A DNA stretch of 64,000 nucleotides, taken from assembly GCF_011493005.1 (NCBI RefSeq), contig NZ_CP049156.1:1612001-1676000 (forward strand). The letters run 5' to 3'. Positions within the stretch are counted from its first letter, which is position 1; each line of letters starts with the position of its first letter. Under the pieces are notes generated by a model. It did no database searches and was not told the DNA's origin. It saw nothing but the letters and a program-made list of their open reading frames with translations. Origin of the DNA: Caballeronia sp. SBC1. GTDB lineage: Bacteria; Pseudomonadota; Gammaproteobacteria; Burkholderiales; Burkholderiaceae. Positions 35,443-45,078 of this stretch are shown in pieces. The position numbers and the translations under genes are program-made.

Positions 35443-36324
35443 TCATTCGGCAACCTGATGATTCGACATCAGTTCCAGCGCCTTTACCATTCCCGAGTGA
35501 TCCCACTCGCGTCCGCCGTTCGCCACGCATACGCTGAACAACTGTTGCGCGCTCGCCGTGTGCGGCAGAGCAAGGCCCAGCTTCTTTGCACTTTCCAGCG
35601 CGAGGTTCAGATCCTTCTGATGCAATTCGATCCTGAAACCCGGATTGAACGTACGCTTGGTCATGCGCTCGCCGTGAACTTCCAATATCCGCGATGCCGC
35701 AAAGCCACCCATCAACGCACGCCGCACGCGCTCGGGATCCGCACCGGACTTTGAAGCGAACAGCAACGCTTCGGCCACCGCTTCAATGTTCAGCGCCACA
35801 ATGATCTGGTTCGCGACCTTGCACGTTTGTCCCGCGCCGTTATCGCCGATCAGCGTCACGTTCTTGCCCATGGCATCGAAGAGCGGTTCTGCGCGTTCGA
35901 ACGCCGCTTCCGGGCCGCCGACCATAATCGTCAGTGACGCTTCACGCGCGCCGACTTCGCCGCCTGACACCGGCGCATCGAGATAGTCGCAACCGAGCGC
36001 GTTGATCTTCTTCGCGAACGCTTGCGTTTCGATCGGCGAGATGGAGCTCATGTCAATAACAAGCTGACCTTTCTCCAGACCCGCCGCAACACCGTCCTCG
36101 GCGAAAAGGACGTTCGCGACGTCGGGCGTGTCCGGCACCATGATGATGACGATTTCGCTAGCTCGCGCGACGTCGGTCGAGCTGTCGACCAATTTGCCCA
36201 GAGAGCGCAGGTCGTCCGGCACGGGATACGCGCCGTTCAGCACTAGCGAATGGCCAGCTTTCTTCAAATTGCGCGCCATGTGCGCGCCCATGATGCCAAG
36301 GCCGATAAAACCGATTGTTGCCAT
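35443..36324 (-). CDS. glxR: Tartronate semialdehyde reductase (2-hydroxy-3-oxopropionate reductase)
   Basis: 293 residues, ATG 36324 after GGAGG. Rossmann loop FIGLGIMGAHMARNL, substrate loop DAPVSGGEVGA, catalytic Lys in GAGQTCKVANQIIVALN. It reduces tartronate semialdehyde to glycerate with NAD(P)H. Third enzyme of the gcl-hyi-glxR route. Also called garR in E. coli; the cluster context favours the glyoxylate paralogue. Confidence 0.93.
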   Translation of the reverse strand: MATIGFIGLGIMGAHMARNLKKAGHSLVLNGAYPVPDDLRSLGKLVDSSTDVARASEIVIIMVPDTPDVANVLFAEDGVAAGLEKGQLVIDMSSISPIETQAFAKKINALGCDYLDAPVSGGEVGAREASLTIMVGGPEAAFERAEPLFDAMGKNVTLIGDNGAGQTCKVANQIIVALNIEAVAEALLFASKSGADPERVRRALMGGFAASRILEVHGERMTKRTFNPGFRIELHQKDLNLALESAKKLGLALPHTASAQQLFSVCVANGGREWDHSGMVKALELMSNHQVAE

Positions 36325-36342
36325 TGCGTGTGTCTCCTCCAG

Positions 36343-37146
36343 TTATGCCACTGCTCGCGCAGTCTTCCAGCCAGCGATTTCCTGCAGCCAGCCAAGGCCG
36401 TCCGCAGTCGTGCTGCGCGGTTTGTACTCGCAGCCGATCCAGCCGTCGTAGCCGAGTGAGTCCAGCAGCGAGAACAGGAACGGATAGTTGATCTCGCCCG
36501 TGCCCGGTTCGTTGCGGCCGGGGTTGTCGGCGAGCTGAATATGCGCAATCACGGGCAGATTGCGCTTGATCGTGGCAGCCAGTTCGCCTTCCATGCGCTG
36601 CATGTGATAGATGTCGTATTGCAGGAACAGGTTGTCCGACCCTACGTCGCGAATCACATCTAGTCCTTCCTGCGACCGGTTCAGCGCGAAGCCGGGGATA
36701 TCGAAGTGATTGCACGGCTCGACCAGCAGCCTGATGCCTTCTTTCTTCAATGCCGCGGCCGCAAACTTCAAATTTTCGACGATGGTCGCCCGCGCTTCCT
36801 CACGGCTCACCGAGGCCGGCGGAATGCCGACGAGACAGTTCAGTTGTGCAACGTTCAGCGCCTTCGCGTACTCGATCGCCCGCGATACGCCCGCACGAAA
36901 CTCTTCCTTTCGATCCGGCAGGCACGCGATGCCACGCTCTCCGCCTTCCCAATTCCCGGCCGGCAAGTTATGCAGCACGAGCTGGAGATTGTTGGCGTCG
37001 AGACGTTGACGCAGGTCGGCCGCCGAGTACGGATACGGGAACAGGAACTCGACCGCTTCGAAGCCCGCATCGGACGCCGCTGCAAAGCGGTCGAGGAACG
37101 GCACTTCGTTGAACAGCATGGTCAGGTTTGCGGCAAATTTCGGCAT
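36343..37146 (-). CDS. hyi: Hydroxypyruvate isomerase
   Basis: 267 residues, a TIM barrel of the xylose isomerase-like group. It opens with MPKFAANLTMLFNEVPFLDR, and the metal and substrate residues lie in LVEPCNHFDIPG and FLQYDIYHMQRMEG, with the final EYKP motif. It interconverts hydroxypyruvate and tartronate semialdehyde. It lies between gcl and glxR with short gaps, hence one operon. Confidence 0.93.
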   Translation of the reverse strand: MPKFAANLTMLFNEVPFLDRFAAASDAGFEAVEFLFPYPYSAADLRQRLDANNLQLVLHNLPAGNWEGGERGIACLPDRKEEFRAGVSRAIEYAKALNVAQLNCLVGIPPASVSREEARATIVENLKFAAAALKKEGIRLLVEPCNHFDIPGFALNRSQEGLDVIRDVGSDNLFLQYDIYHMQRMEGELAATIKRNLPVIAHIQLADNPGRNEPGTGEINYPFLFSLLDSLGYDGWIGCEYKPRSTTADGLGWLQEIAGWKTARAVA

Positions 37147-37161
37147 GGTTTCTGTTCTCTC

Positions 37162-38937
37162 TCAGGCGTTATGCGCAATGGCCGTCGGCGCGTCCTGCTC
37201 GCTTTCGGCGAGCGGTTCGAATTCGTTGATCGCATCGATCTCCGTGCCCATCGCGATGTTCGTCACGCGCTCGAGGATCACTTCAACGATGATCGGCACG
37301 CCGAATTCCGCGAGCATTCCCTGGGCCTTGCGAAGCGCGGGAGCGAGGTCTTCCGGATTGAAGACGCGCACTGCCTTGCAGCCAAGTCCTTCGGCCACTG
37401 CGACGTGATCGACGCCATAACCGTTCAGATCGGGCGCGTTGATGTTCTCGAAGGCGAGCTGGACGCAGTAGTCCATATCGAAGCCGCGTTGCGCCTGACG
37501 GATCAGGCCAAGGTACGAGTTATTCACGACCACGTGGATGTACGGCAACCGGAATTGCGCGCCAACGGCGAGCTCTTCGATCATGAACTGGAAGTCGTAA
37601 TCGCCCGAGAGCGCGACGATCGGCCGTTGCGGGTCCGCTGCGCGAACACCGAGTGCCGCCGGAATGGTCCAGCCGAGCGGGCCGGCCTGACCGCAATTGA
37701 TCCAGTTGCGCGCCTTGTACACGTGCAGGAACTGCGCGCCAGCGATTTGCGAAAGACCGATCGTCGAGACGTAGCAGGTATCGCGGCCGAAGACCTTGTT
37801 CATCTCTTCGTAGACGCGTTGCGGTTTCATCGGCACGTTGTCGAAGTGCGTCTTGCGATGCATCGTGCGCTTGCGTTCCTGGCACTCGCCGACCCACGTG
37901 CCGCGATCCTTCAGCTTGCCCGCGGCCTTCCATTCACGCGCCACTTCAACGAACAATTCGAGCGCGAATTTGGCGTCGGAGACAATGCCGAGATCGGGGC
38001 CGAACACGCGGCCAATCTGCGTCGGTTCAATGTCGACGTGCACAAATGTACGGCCCTTCGTGTAAACCTCGACGCTACCCGTGTGACGGTTAGCCCAGCG
38101 ATTGCCGATACCCAATACGAAGTCGGACGCGAGCATCGAAGCGTTGCCGTACCGGTGCGCCGTTTGCAAACCGCACATGCCAGCCATCAGCGGATGGTCG
38201 TCGGGGATCGCGCCCCAGCTCATCAGCGTGGGGATCACGGGCACGTTCAGGATTTCTGCGAACTCGACCAGCAGATCTTCAGCCGCCGCGTTCAGCACGC
38301 CGCCGCCGGAAACGATCAACGGCCGCTCGGACGCTGTCAGCATCGCCAGCGCCTTCTCGACTTGAGCGCGCGTTGCTTTTGGCTTGTAGACGGGCAGGGG
38401 CTCGTACGTGTCAATATCGAATTCGATTTCCGCGAGCTGCACGTCAATCGGCAGATCAACCAGCACCGGACCCGGACGGCCCGAGCGCATCAGATGGAAT
38501 GCCTGCTGGAACACGCGCGGCACGAGTGCCGGTTCACGCACGGTGACGGCCCACTTGGTCACCGGCTTGGCGATCGATTCAATATCGACGGCCTGGAAGT
38601 CTTCTTTATACAGACGCGCACGCGGCGCCTGGCCGGTGATCGCGAGAATGGGGATGGAATCGGCCTGAGCGGAATACAAGCCGGTGATCATGTCCGTTCC
38701 CGCCGGTCCCGACGTGCCAATACATACGCCGATATTGCCCGGCGCCGCCCGCGTATAACCTTCGGCCATATGCGACGCGCCTTCCACGTGGCGCGCCAGC
38801 ACGTGGCCGATGCTGCCGGCCCGTTGCAGGGCGGAGTAGAACGGGTTGATCGCCGCGCCGGGAACGCCGAACGCCATTTCGATGCCTTCTTTTTCCAGCA
38901 CGAGAACGGCTGCGTCGACTGCTCGCATTTTTGTCAT
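37162..38937 (-). CDS. gcl: Glyoxylate carboligase
   Basis: 591 residues, ATG 38937 after AAGGAG. A ThDP enzyme with FAD: near the N-terminus [12 protein letters not shown], then [15 protein letters not shown]. In that stretch Val takes the place of the Glu that activates ThDP in related enzymes, as is known for Gcl. The C-terminal ThDP motif is [15 protein letters not shown]. It joins two glyoxylates to tartronate semialdehyde and CO2. First gene of the gcl-hyi-glxR operon. Confidence 0.96.
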   Translation of the reverse strand: MTKMRAVDAAVLVLEKEGIEMAFGVPGAAINPFYSALQRAGSIGHVLARHVEGASHMAEGYTRAAPGNIGVCIGTSGPAGTDMITGLYSAQADSIPILAITGQAPRARLYKEDFQAVDIESIAKPVTKWAVTVREPALVPRVFQQAFHLMRSGRPGPVLVDLPIDVQLAEIEFDIDTYEPLPVYKPKATRAQVEKALAMLTASERPLIVSGGGVLNAAAEDLLVEFAEILNVPVIPTLMSWGAIPDDHPLMAGMCGLQTAHRYGNASMLASDFVLGIGNRWANRHTGSVEVYTKGRTFVHVDIEPTQIGRVFGPDLGIVSDAKFALELFVEVAREWKAAGKLKDRGTWVGECQERKRTMHRKTHFDNVPMKPQRVYEEMNKVFGRDTCYVSTIGLSQIAGAQFLHVYKARNWINCGQAGPLGWTIPAALGVRAADPQRPIVALSGDYDFQFMIEELAVGAQFRLPYIHVVVNNSYLGLIRQAQRGFDMDYCVQLAFENINAPDLNGYGVDHVAVAEGLGCKAVRVFNPEDLAPALRKAQGMLAEFGVPIIVEVILERVTNIAMGTEIDAINEFEPLAESEQDAPTAIAHNA

Positions 38938-39049
38938 GACTGTCTCCTTCCATAGTTTTCTGCTGCATTGCGCCGTTGCGCAATGTCGTTGATGGGACTT
39001 TATGCGTATGCCGGAGTGTTGATAAGATCAGCTAGAGTCGTTTTATCCA

Positions 39050-39062
39050 ATACAAAAAGTAT
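39050..39062. promoter_or_regulatory. Possible LysR operator between gcl and its divergent regulator
   Basis: ATAC-AAAAA-GTAT is a dyad, 18 bp before the regulator start and inside the divergent gap. LysR regulators usually bind such T-N-A dyads in divergent promoters. Confidence 0.4.
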
Positions 39063-39079
39063 GGAACGGAGGCGCTGAT

Positions 39080-39991
39080 ATGGACCGCTACAGGCAGATT
39101 GAGACGTTTGTGAGGGTCGCCGAGGCCGGGAGTCTCGCTGCGGCGGCCCTGGAAGAGGGTGTGTCGCCAGTAATTTTGGGGCGGCGTATTGATGCGTTGG
39201 AGAAGCGTCTTGGCGTCAAGCTGATGTACCGTTCTACGCGTCGTCTAGTGGTAAGCGAGGAGGGCGCGGCGTTCCTTGAGCGCTGCCGTGGACTGCTGGC
39301 GGACTGGAACCAGGCCGAAGACGAACTCGCCGACGGCCAGCGCACCGTTGACGGCCACCTGATCGTCTCGGCGCCGGCTGCCTTCGGACGAATGCACGTG
39401 GCGCCTCACGCGCCGGGTTTTCTCGTCGATAAACCCGCGTTACAGATGTCGTTCAACCTGAACGACCGCGTAGCGGACCTGATCCGCGAGGGTTACGACC
39501 TGTCGATCCGCATAGGCGGGGCGGTCGATCAGAACTTCGTTGCCGTGAAGCTTGCCGATAACCGCCGGGTGGTTTGCGGCACGCCAGCGTATTTCAAGAA
39601 GCACGGCAAGCCGAAATCGCTCGATGATCTGCCGCGCCATAACTGCCTCGCGTTCAATTTGCAGGGCGGGCAGAATCGCGGCTGGTATTTCCGCCGCAAC
39701 GGCAAACTCGTGACGGTGCGTGTCTCGGGCAACCTGGATTGCAACGACGGCGAACTACTGCACCGCTGGGTGTCGGAAGGGCATGGGCTTGGGTGGCGCT
39801 CGACCTGGGAAATCCAGCGTCAACTGGCGACGGGCGAACTGGAAACCGTTCTGGACGAGTTCGCGCTGCCCGATTACGACATCCTCGCGGTCTATCCGCA
39901 GCAGCGCTACGTGCCGGCGAAAGTGCGCTACTTCATTGATTATTTGAAGAAAATCTACGCCCAGCCGGACTATTGGAAGCGCGAACGGTGA
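39080..39991 (+). CDS. LysR-type regulator, divergent from gcl
   Basis: 303 residues, ATG 39080 after GGAGG. The HTH has LAAAALEEGVSPVILGRRID and the second half of the DNA-binding domain is LGVKLMYRSTRRLVVSEEG. The effector domain follows from about residue 95. Its divergent position next to gcl makes it the likely regulator of the glyoxylate genes, but the inducer is unknown. Confidence 0.9.
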   Translation: MDRYRQIETFVRVAEAGSLAAAALEEGVSPVILGRRIDALEKRLGVKLMYRSTRRLVVSEEGAAFLERCRGLLADWNQAEDELADGQRTVDGHLIVSAPAAFGRMHVAPHAPGFLVDKPALQMSFNLNDRVADLIREGYDLSIRIGGAVDQNFVAVKLADNRRVVCGTPAYFKKHGKPKSLDDLPRHNCLAFNLQGGQNRGWYFRRNGKLVTVRVSGNLDCNDGELLHRWVSEGHGLGWRSTWEIQRQLATGELETVLDEFALPDYDILAVYPQQRYVPAKVRYFIDYLKKIYAQPDYWKRER

Positions 39992-40071
39992 CTCGCCCGG
40001 TCTGTGCGGCCCGCATAGGCGCTAAGCCATTGAAAACACAGCGGAAGTAATACGCGAAATGCGCAAATCAG

Positions 40072-40100
40072 TTGTGTGGGCCGCCGTATCTCGCTATAAT
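40072..40100 (+). promoter_or_regulatory. Promoter of the rpsF operon
   Basis: TTGTGT (-35 like) at 40072-40077 and a perfect TATAAT at 40095-40100, 17 bp apart. It is 65 bp before the rpsF start. Confidence 0.7.
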
Positions 40101-40165
40101 CGCTGGCTTCTCTCTTGCCGCACCGGTCCGACGCCCGGGTGGCTTTATATCCTCAAGGAGTAACA

Positions 40166-40567
40166 ATGCGTCATTACGAAATCGTATTTATCGTGCATCC
40201 GGATCAGAGCGAGCAAGTGCCCGCCATGATCGAACGGTACAAAACCACGATCACAAGCCACGGTGGTTCGATCCATCGCATCGAAGACTGGGGCCGCCGT
40301 CAGCTGGCTTACATGATCGAGAAGCTTGCGAAGGCTCACTACGTGTGCATGAACATTGAATGCAGCCAGGAAACGCTCGAAGAACTGGAACACGCGTTCA
40401 AGTTCAACGACGCTGTGCTGCGTCACCTCATCGTCAAGCTGAAGAAGGCCGAAACCGGCCCGTCGCCGATGATGAAGGAAGTTCACCGCGAAGAAGCCAA
40501 GAAGGCGGCCAGCCAGCCGTCGACTGAAGCTCATGCAGCTCCGGCCGCAAGCTCGCAGGCAAACTAA
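40166..40567 (+). CDS. rpsF: 30S ribosomal protein S6
   Basis: 133 residues from ATG 40166 behind [26 protein letters not shown] and [19 protein letters not shown] are diagnostic of bS6. The C-terminal 30 residues are an Ala/Ser-rich extension. First gene of rpsF-priB-rpsR-rplI. Confidence 0.97.
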   Translation: MRHYEIVFIVHPDQSEQVPAMIERYKTTITSHGGSIHRIEDWGRRQLAYMIEKLAKAHYVCMNIECSQETLEELEHAFKFNDAVLRHLIVKLKKAETGPSPMMKEVHREEAKKAASQPSTEAHAAPAASSQAN

Positions 40568-40610
40568 TCAAGAAGGCGACTTTTGAAGTCGTCGCGTCAC
40601 CAGGAATCAA

Positions 40611-40910
40611 GTGAACCGGCTGCAACTGACAGCAAGCGTTGTGGAGCGAGAACCGGTGCGGTACACCCCCGCCGGCGTCCCCATAGCGAGTTGCACGTTG
40701 CATCACCGTACGGAAGTCGTCGAAGCGGGCATTGCCCGGCAAATCGAACTGACTCTCCCGGCGGTCGCGGCCGGTGCTGCGAGCGGCAAGCTGGAAAGCC
40801 TCACGATGGGCGTAGAAACGCTCTTCACGGGCTTCATGGCGAAGAAAAGCCGCAACGCGCGAACCCTGGTGTTTCACATCACAGAATTGCAGGATATTGG
40901 AAAGGACTGA
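40611..40910 (+). CDS. priB: Primosomal replication protein PriB
   Basis: 99 residues with a GTG start after AGGAA. An OB fold of the single-strand binding type ([32 protein letters not shown]). PriB helps to restart stalled replication forks with PriA. Its position between rpsF and rpsR is the standard proteobacterial arrangement. Confidence 0.93.
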   Translation: MNRLQLTASVVEREPVRYTPAGVPIASCTLHHRTEVVEAGIARQIELTLPAVAAGAASGKLESLTMGVETLFTGFMAKKSRNARTLVFHITELQDIGKD

Positions 40911-40912
40911 AC

Positions 40913-41188
40913 ATGCCCCGCCCGACTGGTAAGAAATTCGACAAACGTCGTCAGCAACAAAACCCGCTCTTCAAGCGCAAGAAGTTCTGCCGTTTCACCG
41001 CGGCTAATGTCGAGTCTATCGACTACAAGGACACGGAAACGCTGAAGGACTTCGTTGGTGAGAACGGCAAGATCACGCCGGCTCGTCTGACAGGAACGAA
41101 GGCTCACTACCAACGTCAGCTCGATACGGCTATCAAGCGCGCTCGTTTTCTCGCGCTGCTGCCGTACACCGACCTGCACAAGGCCTAA
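40913..41188 (+). CDS. rpsR: 30S ribosomal protein S18
   Basis: 91 residues from ATG 40913. [20 protein letters not shown] and [24 protein letters not shown] text (here [20 protein letters not shown]) are the S18 signature. Very close to priB (2 bp gap). S18 sits next to S6 on the small subunit platform. Confidence 0.97.
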   Translation: MPRPTGKKFDKRRQQQNPLFKRKKFCRFTAANVESIDYKDTETLKDFVGENGKITPARLTGTKAHYQRQLDTAIKRARFLALLPYTDLHKA

Positions 41189-41216
41189 TCAGACGACGCA
41201 ATAAGGAAAAAGCCAA

Positions 41217-41672
41217 ATGCAAATCATTCTTTTGGAAAAAGTCGTCAACCTGGGCAACCTGGGCGACATCGTTCGTGTCAAGGACGGTTACGCACGTAAC
41301 TTCCTGATCCCGGGCAAGAAAGCCCGCCGTGCAACGAAGGACGCAATCGCGGAATTCGAAGTGCGCCGCGCTGACCTGGAAAAAGTTGCCGCTGAAAAGC
41401 TGGCAGCCGCTACGGCCCTGGGCGAAAAGCTGAGCGGCGCGACCGTTCAGATCTCGCAAAAGGCTGGTGTCGACGGTCGTTTGTTCGGTTCGGTGACGAA
41501 CGCGGACATCGCCGAAGCGCTGAAGAAGCAGGGCCTGGCCGAAGTCGAAAAGTCGCAAGTGCGTCTGGCCGACGGTCCGCTGAAGCTGGTTGGCGATCAC
41601 GCCATCCAGGTTGCACTGCACACTGACGTGCTTGTCGACGTGACGGTGTCGGTGCTGGGCGAACACGCTTAA
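41217..41672 (+). CDS. rplI: 50S ribosomal protein L9
   Basis: 151 residues. [19 protein letters not shown] and [20 protein letters not shown] are the L9 N-terminal signature; the long helix and C-terminal domain ([20 protein letters not shown]) follow. Last gene of the ribosomal unit; a strong terminator follows. Confidence 0.97.
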   Translation: MQIILLEKVVNLGNLGDIVRVKDGYARNFLIPGKKARRATKDAIAEFEVRRADLEKVAAEKLAAATALGEKLSGATVQISQKAGVDGRLFGSVTNADIAEALKKQGLAEVEKSQVRLADGPLKLVGDHAIQVALHTDVLVDVTVSVLGEHA

Positions 41673-41731
41673 GTGTTTCGTCTGCCGGGCCTAGCCCTGG
41701 CGTCGATGCAAAAGTAAAGCTGCAGTAAAAG

Positions 41732-41766
41732 AAAGGCGGGAACCGCGAGCGGTTCCCGCCTTTTTG
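41732..41766 (+). terminator. Strong Rho-independent terminator after rplI
   Basis: 13-bp stem (AAAGGCGGGAACC / GGTTCCCGCCTTT), 6-nt loop, then a T-run. Confidence 0.93.
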
Positions 41767-41813
41767 TTTTCCGGCCTCGCCGCCGCCCGTCATTTCGCCG
41801 ATAATTCCTCCCC

Positions 41814-43202
41814 ATGAACGCACCGTCGAAAGATCCCCAACTGGATGCGCTGAAGGTCCCGCCGCATTCCATCGAAGCCGAGCAGTCCGTCATTGGCGGC
41901 TTGCTGCTGGATAACGCCGCATGGGACCGTATTGCGGACGTGATGTCGCATGGCGATTTCTACCGCTACGACCATCGGATCATTTATGAGGCGATCGGCA
42001 AGCTGATCGCGACCACGCGCCCCGCCGACGTGATCACTGTCTACGAGGCGTTGACGAACACCGGCAAGGCCGAGGAAGTAGGCGGCTTGGCGTATCTGAA
42101 CGCGCTTGCGCAGAACACGCCGAGCGCCGCGAACATCCGCCGGTATGCGGAAATCGTGCGGGATCGGGCGGTGTTGCGTCGCCTGGTGTCAGTCGCCGAT
42201 GAAATTTCCGCCGACGCCTTTAATCCGCAAGGCAAGGAAGTGCGCCAGTTGCTGGACGAGGCCGAGGCGAAGGTGTTCTCGATCGCGGAAAGCGGCGCGC
42301 GTGGCACGCAGGGTTTTCTCGAGATCGGGCCGTTGCTGACGCAAGTGGTTGAGCGCATTGACACGCTTTATCACACCGCGAACCCAAGCGACGTGACTGG
42401 TACGCCAACGGGTTTCGTCGATCTGGACCGTATGACGTCGGGCATGCACGGTGGTGAATTGATCATCGTGGCCGGCCGGCCATCGATGGGTAAAACCGCG
42501 TTCTCGATGAATATCGGCGAATACGTGGCCGTGGAATATGGCCTGCCGGTGGCAGTGTTTTCCATGGAAATGCCGGGCACGCAGCTCACCATGCGTATGT
42601 TGGGCTCAGTCGGCCGTCTGGACCAGCACAGGATGCGTACTGGCCGTCTCACCGACGAAGACTGGCCGAAGCTCACGCACGCGGTGCAGAAAATGAGCGA
42701 GGCGCAAATCTTTATCGATGAAACCGGTGGTCTGAACCCAATGGAGCTGCGCTCGCGCTCGCGCCGCCTGGCGCGGCAATGCGGGAAGCTGGGCCTGATC
42801 ATCGTGGACTATTTGCAGCTCATGTCCGGCTCCGGTTCTGCCGGTGAAAACCGCGCGACCGAAATTTCGGAAATCTCACGTTCACTCAAAAGTCTGGCCA
42901 AGGAACTGGATGTTCCCGTGATGGCGCTTTCGCAGCTGAATCGCGGGTTGGAGCAGCGTCCGAACAAACGCCCGATCATGTCCGACCTGCGTGAATCCGG
43001 CGCTATCGAACAGGACGCCGACGTGATTCTTTTCATTTATCGCGACGAAGTCTACAACCCGGATACCCCGGACAAAGGGACGGCCGAGATTATTATCGGC
43101 AAGCAGCGTAACGGTCCAATCGGCCCCGTTCGCCTCACGTTCCAAGGCCAGTACACGAAGTTCGAGAATTTTGCCGGCGCGCAGAATTTCTATAGCGACT
43201 AA
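41814..43202 (+). CDS. dnaB: Replicative DNA helicase DnaB
   Basis: 462 residues, ATG 41814. The N-terminal domain is recognised by PHSIEAEQSVIGGLLLDNAA; the RecA-like motor has Walker A GRPSMGKTAF and Walker B LIIVDYLQLM. SQLNRGLEQRPNKRPIMSDL carries the arginine finger region. It unwinds DNA at the replication fork and loads primase. Separate from the rpsF unit by a terminator, so it has its own promoter. No intein is present. Confidence 0.97.
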   Translation: MNAPSKDPQLDALKVPPHSIEAEQSVIGGLLLDNAAWDRIADVMSHGDFYRYDHRIIYEAIGKLIATTRPADVITVYEALTNTGKAEEVGGLAYLNALAQNTPSAANIRRYAEIVRDRAVLRRLVSVADEISADAFNPQGKEVRQLLDEAEAKVFSIAESGARGTQGFLEIGPLLTQVVERIDTLYHTANPSDVTGTPTGFVDLDRMTSGMHGGELIIVAGRPSMGKTAFSMNIGEYVAVEYGLPVAVFSMEMPGTQLTMRMLGSVGRLDQHRMRTGRLTDEDWPKLTHAVQKMSEAQIFIDETGGLNPMELRSRSRRLARQCGKLGLIIVDYLQLMSGSGSAGENRATEISEISRSLKSLAKELDVPVMALSQLNRGLEQRPNKRPIMSDLRESGAIEQDADVILFIYRDEVYNPDTPDKGTAEIIIGKQRNGPIGPVRLTFQGQYTKFENFAGAQNFYSD

Positions 43203-43333
43203 GGAACTTAGCCGGGAACTTATCTCCCGTCCGCGTTCGATTTGACGCCGGTCAGGGTGCGACGGTGGTCCCGCGAAGGTACAATGTGGCAGTTTTATGT
43301 CAGCGCCATTTTGAGCTACTTTCCGGGATTTTC

Positions 43334-43960
43334 ATGTTTGGACGTTTCATGCCCACCGAGGGCAAATTTTTCGAAATCTTTAATGCGCACGCAAAGTGCA
43401 TCGTTGACGCCAGTCACGAACTCGAACTGCTGATCGACAACATGGACCAAATGGAGGTCCATAAGCAGAACGTCCAGACCAACGAAAAACGTGCGGACAA
43501 GCTCACGCACGAAACCATCGATCTGCTGCACAAGACCTTCATCACGCCGCTCGATCGCGACGAAATCCACAAGCTCATCACGACGATGGACGACATCCTT
43601 GACCTGATGGAAGACGTCGCCACCGCCATTTCGCTTTACGACGTGCGCGAATCGACCGCGGAAATGAGCCAGCTCGCGCATATCTGCACGGCGACCTCCG
43701 AGCGTGTGCAGCAAGCCGTCATGCTGCTCGCCGACATGAAGCGCGCGAGCGAAATCCTCAAGATCTGCGAAGAAATCGACCGTCTGGAATCGGACGCCGA
43801 CCGGGTGCTGCGCTCGGCCATGTCGAAACTCTTTCGCGAAGAGGACAACGTCAAGACGCTGATCAAGCTCAAGGCAATCTACGAGTTGCTCGAGACGATC
43901 ACCGACAAATGCGAGGATGTTGCGAACATCATCGAAGGCATCGTGCTGGAAAACGCCTGA
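43334..43960 (+). CDS. DUF47 (PhoU-like) phosphate transport accessory protein
   Basis: 208 residues from ATG 43334 (MFGRFMPTEGKFFEIFNAHA). All-helical, with the repeated DUF47 element EIHKLITTMDDILDLMEDVA. These proteins are found next to Pit transporters and are thought to regulate them. The pit gene starts 29 bp after the stop, so both act in one unit. Confidence 0.92.
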   Translation: MFGRFMPTEGKFFEIFNAHAKCIVDASHELELLIDNMDQMEVHKQNVQTNEKRADKLTHETIDLLHKTFITPLDRDEIHKLITTMDDILDLMEDVATAISLYDVRESTAEMSQLAHICTATSERVQQAVMLLADMKRASEILKICEEIDRLESDADRVLRSAMSKLFREEDNVKTLIKLKAIYELLETITDKCEDVANIIEGIVLENA

Positions 43961-43989
43961 TTTCAGCCGCGCCACTCACTCGATAAACG

Positions 43990-45000
43990 ATGCATTCGAT
44001 TCAACTCGCCCTCTGGGCTGTCATTACGCTCGTCGTGGTCGCACTCGTGTTCGACTTCATGAACGGCTTCCACGACGCCGCCAACTCCATTGCAACCGTT
44101 GTGTCCACCGGCGTGCTGAAACCTCAGCAAGCCGTGGCGTTCGCCGCCGCGTTCAACGTCATTGCGTATTTCATCTTCCATTTGAAGGTTGCCGCAACAG
44201 TCGGTAAAGGGACGATCGACCCGGCTATCGTCGATCAATATGTGATTTTCGGCGCGCTCGTCGGGGCGATCGGCTGGAACATCATCACGTGGCACTACGG
44301 CATTCCGTCGAGTTCGTCACATGCGCTGATTGGCGGCCTGGTCGGTTCCGCGTGGGCGAAGTCAGGGTGGGGCTCGTTGAATATGGACGGCTTGCTCAAG
44401 ACTGTCTCGTTTATTTTTATCTCGCCGTTGCTGGGTTTTGTGCTCGGATCGCTGTTCATGCTGATCGTTTCGTGGATGTATTTCCGCACGCCACCCTCCA
44501 AGGTGGACCGGCGATTCAGACGCTGGCAGCTTATATCGGCAGGGTTATATAGCCTCGGGCACGGCGGCAACGATGCGCAGAAGACCATCGGCATTATCTG
44601 GATGCTGCTGATTGCTGCGGGGTATTGGTCAGCAGCGGCCGACGCGCCGCCTATCTGGGTGATCGGCGGATGTTACCTGTCGATGGGGCTCGGTACGCTG
44701 TTCGGCGGCTGGCGCATCGTGCGCACCATGGGCCAGAAGATCACGAAGCTCAAGCCGGTCGGTGGGTTTTGCGCGGAGTCGGGCGGGGCAATTACGCTGT
44801 TCGTTGCTTCGTTTCTCGGTATTCCTGTTTCGACCACGCACACGATCACAGGCGCGATTGTTGGTGTGGGCGCCACGCAGAAGTTCAGCGCAGTGCGCTG
44901 GGGCGTGGCGGGGAATATTGTCTGGGCCTGGATCCTGACCATTCCGGCGTCTGCCGTGATGGCCGCCGCCGCATGGTGGCTCGGACATCGCTTTCTTTGA
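43990..45000 (+). CDS. pit: Inorganic phosphate transporter, Pit family
   Basis: 336 residues, inner membrane, about ten hydrophobic segments. Both PHO4-family repeats are present: MNGFHDAANSIATVVSTGVL in the first half and GHGGNDAQKTIG plus VSTTHTITGAIVGVG in the second half. It imports phosphate as a metal complex with protons. Coupled with the upstream DUF47 protein. Confidence 0.95.
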   Translation: MHSIQLALWAVITLVVVALVFDFMNGFHDAANSIATVVSTGVLKPQQAVAFAAAFNVIAYFIFHLKVAATVGKGTIDPAIVDQYVIFGALVGAIGWNIITWHYGIPSSSSHALIGGLVGSAWAKSGWGSLNMDGLLKTVSFIFISPLLGFVLGSLFMLIVSWMYFRTPPSKVDRRFRRWQLISAGLYSLGHGGNDAQKTIGIIWMLLIAAGYWSAAADAPPIWVIGGCYLSMGLGTLFGGWRIVRTMGQKITKLKPVGGFCAESGGAITLFVASFLGIPVSTTHTITGAIVGVGATQKFSAVRWGVAGNIVWAWILTIPASAVMAAAAWWLGHRFL

Positions 45001-45012
45001 ACGAGCGGCTTT

Positions 45013-45041
45013 CGGGTGACTTGCTTGCTGTAAGTCACCCG
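45013..45041. terminator. Hairpin between convergent pit and SDR genes
   Basis: A perfect 10-bp stem CGGGTGACTT / AAGTCACCCG with a 9-nt loop. GTCACCC is repeated twice more up to 45058. No T-run follows, so the terminator role is uncertain. Confidence 0.45.
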
Positions 45042-45078
45042 GTCACCCGCAGTCACCCGCGCTTCGTCCGTCAGTGCG

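Noticed and set aside
36706..38955. 749-codon plus-strand frame opposite hyi and gcl
   Set aside because: Shadow frame; gcl and hyi on the minus strand are certain.
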